Shown here one piece after another: positions 58,664-64,000 of a stretch of 64,000 nt of DNA. The stretch spans positions 266,010 through 330,009 of the forward strand of contig KZ627159.1 of the NCBI GenBank assembly GCA_002917775.1, read 5' to 3'. How positions within the stretch are numbered: position 1 is the stretch's first letter; the number at the start of each line of letters is the position of its first letter. The notes beneath the pieces are model-generated. The model saw only the letters and a list, made by a program, of their open reading frames with translations. It did not search any database and was not told the DNA's origin. Source of the DNA: Glaciozyma antarctica PI12 (Eukaryota > Basidiomycota > Microbotryomycetes > Kriegeriales > Camptobasidiaceae). A program made the position numbers and the translations under genes.

Positions 58664-59685
58664 CGTTGTGCGTGATGCGTGCGTGTGCTGTGCAGCTGTT
58701 GTGCGTGGGGCGAGGGGAGAATAGAAGAACCGGGCGACAAGTGAGCGAGATGAAAGGAGGAGTGGGTCGAAAGAAAGGAGGAATAGAGTTACGCGAACCG
58801 CGAAGCTCGGCCGTTGGGGGACGCGACTGCTGAGTGAACTTTGTGACGAAAGCTCCCTCTGCTTCCTCCTTAGCATTGCTCCTCTCGAGTGACTAGAGCT
58901 GGTCAGCGTTCAGATCCCTCTCGACGCGACGAACTCACCAAACGCAGGCCTGGCCGACGACATTTCGCACTATCGACGTCCTTGCGACCCTCGCAGGACG
59001 ACTTCTCCATCACGCAGGGACCATTGGTGCAACGCAGCGTCCAACTCGTTCGTTCAATCGGTTTGAAGAAGCTCTCCAGCCGCACAAGGACAGCATGATG
59101 GCGCGCGGAGAAGCGTGCGAATGCGCCCACCAACGGCGTCGGCCGGTCTTGCTCCTTTTCTTCTCTGCTTGTTAAAATGGTGTAGTCAACAACCACTCCT
59201 TGGGCGTCCCTGCTGCTTGTTTGTGTCCTCCCCCGGCTCGCAAGTCGAATCAGAGTCTACAGCTTGGAACGAGCGCTTCTGCTTCTCCATGTCCATGTGC
59301 TCCTTGCCGCGCTCTTCCCTCTTCCCCTCTTCCCAGCTTGATGGCAGGCGTACCAGTGAGGCGTCTGTAGGCTGGGAGGATCGCGGAGGTGGGTGCGAAG
59401 GAGCAGTTAACTCGATAGGAGCTTCGAGGACGGATGCCGTTGCGCTCGACGAACTTGAGCTCTTTGAAGTCGTTCCCCCGCCAAGCCGATTCGAGTAGCA
59501 GTTCGTCCGCCTTTGCAAGCTTAAGGAGAGCCACGACCTCGCTCGGTCGCACCTCGCTCGAATTTAAAGCCACTTAATATATTCCCCAGCTGAAATTAAA
59601 TTGAATATCCTGTGAGACCAACGCGCGCCGCCGAGCTTGGCCCTGCTGCTGCCAACCTCTCGACTCCGCCCGCTGGACTTCTAAA
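58664..59685. other. 1.0-kb divergent region between secreted-protein gene and RFC1
   Basis: Holds both promoters. On the minus strand a frame near 58925-59100 reads ESFFKPIERTSWTLRCTN and VMEKSSCEGRKDVDSAKC and ends at a GTGAGT donor, with a matching CTGACC...CTCTAG acceptor near 58892. This may be a leader intron of the secreted-protein gene or an unrecognised small gene; no good ATG was found. An A+T-rich block lies at 59560-59605. Confidence 0.35.
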
Positions 59686-62600
59686 CTGGATTCCCAACGA
59701 GATCTCTCCTCCTTCTTCTCAGGCGTACAATCCCCACCCGTCCGTCCTCCTCCTCCTCACCTTCCCAAACGCGCGCTGACCCTCTCGCTCCACCAGAAGC
59801 CCACGAAGAAGGCCTCACCCGCAAAGAAGGACAAGATCAAGGGCGGAGATCCATTCTACGAGCTCGTCGTCGAGAAGAAGGGAAAGGCCGACGCTGTGAC
59901 CGCGCCGAAAGCTAGTGGGAGTGGCACCAAGTGAGTCGGCTGTGCGGGGTTGCTGTGGTTGCATCGTGGGACGGGAGGGGAGTACACCAGGCGTGGACAG
60001 AGTAGGGAAGGTGTGGAGACAAGCGTGGGCGAGCAGAATTGCTCGTCCTCTTCTCTCGTCTCTCCTCTGTAGGCCGCCGAGTCGACGCGACGCGAGCTGG
60101 GGCTTTCGCTGCTTGAGCGTGCGCACTGGACGGGCAGTGGCTTGCGCAGCTCACGGATGTATTTACTGGACGTGGGAGGAGCTCTAGGAGAAGCGACGAG
60201 GGACGCCGACGCACCTCCTGCTTTCTTCAGGAGCTGGTCCGCAACCCGAAGCTCTTTGCCCGCCAGTCCGCCCGACTCGATCCACCATGCGCACCTGCAA
60301 CACTATTCAAGAACGCTACTAACCACTCCTCCCCTCTCCAGACCCGCAGCGACCTCAAAGCACTTCCCCACCCCTACCTCCAAAGCTCCTCCCAAACCCA
60401 GCGCCGTCATCACCCTCTCCGACTCCGATTCCGACTCTCCCATGCCCTCCACTTCCAAGCCCACCGCGATGATTATCGACTCAGATTCAGACGTCGAGCC
60501 GGCGCCCAAGTCCAAGCCCGTCAAGCGCAAGTCGACAGCCGTCGAGTCGTCCTCGGAGGAGGAAGCGAAGCCCAAGAAGGCTGCTGCGCCCAAGAAGATC
60601 GTTCCGAAGAAGGTCGGGGCGGCGAAGAAGAAGCTTGCGGACGATTTCGTTGTTGATGATGATGAGGAGGAGGAGGACGAGAGTGATGAGAAGGGGAAGG
60701 GGAAGGCGGTGGCGAAGAAGCGTCCTGCGAAGAAGGCGAAGAAGGTGGAGGTGGAGGAGGATGGGGATGAAAAGCCTGAGAAGAAGAAGTGGGTGTTCAA
60801 GCCCAAGACGGGACCGGTTAACCCTGGTGAGTTGTGAGCGATCGGGAGCGAGGGGATCGTAGCTGATGAGGCTTCGTAGGTGGGAAGGACGTGCCGGCGG
60901 GGGAGGACAATTGTCTTGCGGGATTGACGTTCGTTTTTACGGGAGAGCTCGATAGCTTCAGTCGCGAGGAAGGACAGGATCTCGTCAAGCGTTACGGCGG
61001 GTACGTCTCCTCCCCTCTCCCCGCTCTGAGCTACTCGCTGATCATCCCACTCACAGCCGCGTCACCTCCGCTCCCTCGAGCAAGACCTCCTTCGTCGTTC
61101 TCGGGCGCGACGCCGGACCCTCGAAGCTCAAGATGATCGACAAGCACAAGATCAAGACGCTCGACGAGGATGGCTTCCTCGCACTGATCGGGAGCAGGCC
61201 TTCAGGCGCCGACGATCCCAAGTTCATCGAGCAGCAGAAGAAGGAGCAGGCGAAAGTCAAGGAGACGGCCAAGAAGATGGGACCGGCGAAGGATGCGCCG
61301 TGCGTGTTCATCGTTTTGTGTGCTGGTAGCGAGCTGATGCGAGCTTGAGGGCAGCGAGAACGTTGCGCAGCTCTGGACGACCAAGTACGCTCCTACCAAG
61401 CTCGCCGACATCTGCGGCAACAAGGGCAACGTCGAGAAGCTCTCTCGCTGGCTCGAAGCCTGGTTCGTCGTTCCTCGCCTCTCGTCCGAATCGCGCTAAC
61501 GCGTTTCGCGCAGGCCCAAAACGCTCAAGTCGGACTTCAAGAAACCTGGACCGGACGCGATGGGAGCGTTTCGCTGCGTTCTCATCTCGGGGCCGCCGGG
61601 GATTGGAAAGACGACGGCGGCGCACCTCGTCGCGAACTTGTTGGGGTACAACATCCTCGAGCTGAATGCGAGTGATACGAGGAGCAAGAAGCTGCTGGAG
61701 GTACGTTTCGCTCTCTCCGTATCGAGGTGGGAGTACGTACTGATGCTCCCTTCGTCGCAGTCGGCTTTCAGGTCGACGATCGAGAACACGACGCTCGCAG
61801 GGTTCTTCAAAGCCGAAGACGAGGTCCGTCTTCGATGCTCTCCCTCACACTCTCGCTAACCTGCGCGACAGGACCCCAGCGACCCAGCACACCTCTCCGT
61901 CAACCAGAAGTCCGTCATCATCATGGACGAAGTCGATGGGATGTCGGCTGGCGACCGAGGAGGAGTCGGCGCGCTCAATGCGCTCATCAAGAAGACCAAG
62001 GTCCCCATCATTGCGATCTGCAACGACAAGACGAGCCCCAAGATGAAGCCGCTCGCGCATACGTGCTTCCAGATGATCTTTAAGAGGTACGCGTTCCTCT
62101 CTGTGAGGGTGTGTAGGGACGGCACTGATCGTCTGTGGGTGCAGGCCGAGTGCGAATGAGATTAGGTCGAGGATGATGTCGCTCGCGTTCAGGTGCGTAT
62201 CTCGGCGTGACTGAGGGCGAGGGAACGAGCTGATTAGCGTCGCGCAGGGAGAAGATCAAGATCGACGCCAAGGTGCTTGACCAGCTCGTTGCAGGCTCTC
62301 AGTCCGATATTCGCCAGATCATCAACATGCTTTCGACCTGGAAGCTCGGTGCGAAAGCGATGGATTTCGACGAGGGGAAGAAGCTGTTCGTCGCTCTCCC
62401 TCTCTCGCTCTCGCCGTCGTCTGACTCAGTTCGCAGCGCTCGCATGAGCGAGAAGAATACGATTCAGACCCCCTGGTCCCTCTACAGCAAGCTCTTCGGC
62501 CCTCAATCCTTTTCGAACGTCTCGGGAATGACGCTCAACGACAAGCTCGACCTCTACTTCAACGACCACCAGATCATGCCCCTCTTCGTGCAGGACAACT

Positions 62601-63676
62601 ACCTCAAGGCCAACTTCTCCAAGAGCAACGGGCTTGCGGGACCCGATAAGGCGCTCAAGGACCTCGAGCTGGCGGCGAAGGCGGCTGAGGCGATTTCGGA
62701 TGGAGATTTGGTGGATGCGATGATTCATGGGTGCGTTCTTCGCTGTTCTGCGAGTCGACGAACGTAGGCTGACGGTGCGTATCGTCGATAGCGGACAGCA
62801 GCAGTGGTCCCTCATGCCCGTTCACGGTGTCTTCTCCTGCGTCCGTCCCGCCTACTTCTGCCACGGCCAAGGCGGTGGACAGGCTGGCTTCCCCTCGTGC
62901 GTCCTTCCGCTCTCTCCTTTCAGCGCGAATTGACGCTCTCGTGCACGGCCAGGTGGTTCGGCAAGAATTCGACGCAGACGAAGCTTCAGCGCATGCTCGG
63001 CGAGATTCAGATCCGTATGCGCCTGCGCGTCTCGGGCGACAGGAAAGAGATTCGCCAGAGTTACATCCCTACGCTCTTCCCGCTGCTCGTCTTGCCTCTC
63101 CAAGAGCGCGGTGTCGTGCGTCTATTCCAATACCGTCGAAGGCGTGGGAGCTGACGCTTTTGAGGGAGCAGCTTGTGCTTGAGGAGGTCATCAAGCTCAT
63201 GGACGACTACTACCTCACGAAGGAGGACTGGGAAGCGATCGTCGAGATGGGTGTGGGCGAGGGGTACGAGAACGATGCGACGCTCAAGAAGATCGCGCCG
63301 GCTGTCAAGGCCGCCTTCACTCGCATGTACGTTCTCCGCGCGCTTTGTCGTGCTGTCGACGTCGCTGATCGCTTTCGTCGAGCAGGTATAACAAAGTCGA
63401 ACACCCTGTGCCTTTCCGCAAAGCTGACGGCGGAGCGAAGCCGAAGAAGATGGCAGGCGGTCCCGCGCCGGATCAGGAGGACGTCGTGCTCGTTCGTCCT
63501 TCTTCTTCCTGCGCTCGTTCGGCGACTGATTTTCTGCGCAGGTTTCGGACGAGGAGGAGGAAGAGGAGGCTGGGTCGGGCGAGGAGGCGGATAATGGCGT
63601 CGGGAAGGACAAGATGATCAAGCAGAAGAAGGCGAAGGCGCCGGCGAAGAAGGCCGCGGCGAAGAAGAAGGCTTGA
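59686..63676 (+). CDS. RFC1: Replication factor C subunit 1 (clamp loader large subunit)
   Basis: Loads PCNA at primer ends. The first exon encodes [12 protein letters not shown], a PIP-box (QxxLxxFF) exactly where RFC1 proteins begin, but no ATG is present. The nearest start is CTG at 59686 in the context aaaCTGGat. A 72-nt intron, a [13 protein letters not shown] exon and a 411-nt intron follow. Then come an acidic/Lys-rich linker, a BRCT domain ([40 protein letters not shown]) and the AAA+ module [40 protein letters not shown] (Walker A), [20 protein letters not shown] (Walker B) and [20 protein letters not shown]. The C-terminal domain ([20 protein letters not shown]) and a Lys-rich tail end at 63674-63676. 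About 960 residues. Confidence 0.93.
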
Positions 63677-64000
63677 GCTGGGAGTGGTAGTCGCTTGGTA
63701 GTTCTCGGTTGATTTCGCAAGCAGTTGTACGTACGAAATGTCGAAGGGAGCGAGAGCAGCAGCTTGCGAAGAGCCAAAACTCGGCGCCAGTTTCGACCCT
63801 GGAGCGAAGGCAACTGTGACGTCGACTTCGACCGTCTCCGCTCTCACTCTCACACCACCTGCTCTCTTCTTTTCCGCTGATCCTCCAGGCTGCTCTGCTC
63901 CACTCTGGTGACTACTTCGGGAGCTCTCCTCAGGCTAGAGAAGGTTTTAGGCCTTGGGGATAGTGCCTGATCGGTCTTCCTAAAACGGACTGTGCCTGAG
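63677..64000. other. RFC1 3' flank to window edge
   Basis: 324 bp with no recognisable gene. A plus-strand ATG at about 63738 opens a Ser/Thr-rich frame to about 63912 without family resemblance; it could be the start of a further gene or noise. Confidence 0.3.

Noticed and set aside
58889-59196. Cys-containing minus-strand frame resembling a CX9C-type mitochondrial protein
   Set aside because: Cysteine spacing does not fit twin CX9C, no good ATG, and it lies in a promoter region; kept only as a note under the intergenic entry.
1-64000. Search for retroelements, DNA transposons and virus-derived genes
   Set aside because: No reverse transcriptase, integrase, transposase or capsid-like frame and no long terminal repeats were seen.

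Overview
The window looks like nuclear DNA of a basidiomycete yeast, most likely a red yeast of the Rhodotorula/Rhodosporidium type (Microbotryomycetes). This is inferred from high GC content, tightly packed genes on both strands, and many 45-80 nt introns with GTGCGT/GTACGT/GTGAGT donors, CTGAC/CTAAC branch sites and CAG acceptors. Proteins are rich in Ser, Pro, Ala and Arg. I see no transposon, virus-like element, rRNA or tRNA. Only the first gene is cut, by the left edge.

Layout, left to right. A Mei2-type RNA-binding protein (5' end outside) is followed by a tandem pair of tiny paralogs whose start codons appear to be split by an intron. A small membrane protein and the Elongator subunit ELP1 lie on the minus strand, and ELP1 shares a short divergent promoter with a vacuolar carboxypeptidase S-like M20 peptidase. 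From 12.7 to 21.1 kb there is a metabolic group: a ToxD-type oxidoreductase, a DszC/SfnB-like acyl-CoA-dehydrogenase-fold flavoprotein, an MFS monocarboxylate-type transporter and a TauD/Jlp1-type dioxygenase. It may be an organosulfur-utilisation cluster. Next come HEM3 (haem synthesis), a very small complex I NDUFB2-like gene split over four exons, an MFAP1 splicing factor carrying a zinc knuckle, and a GNAT-type acetyltransferase.

The second half holds a Bni4-like protein, a KAP/CDKN3-like dual-specificity phosphatase, an Smr-domain protein with a polyglutamine tract, a CFA-synthase-like methyltransferase, a YAP/AP-1-type bZIP factor, a beta-carbonic anhydrase, an HMG-box regulator with a long upstream region, a DUF4045-gelsolin protein, RGP1 (Rab GEF subunit), a secreted alanine-rich protein with repeated cysteine-pair modules, and RFC1 (clamp loader large subunit), which lacks an ATG where its start should be.

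Most genes are unrelated housekeeping neighbours. The only set that plausibly works together is 12.7-21.1 kb. The most unusual gene structures are the intron-split start codons (three genes) and the apparent CTG start of RFC1. Exon joins were worked out by eye from splice signals, frame and family similarity; protein lengths are approximate.
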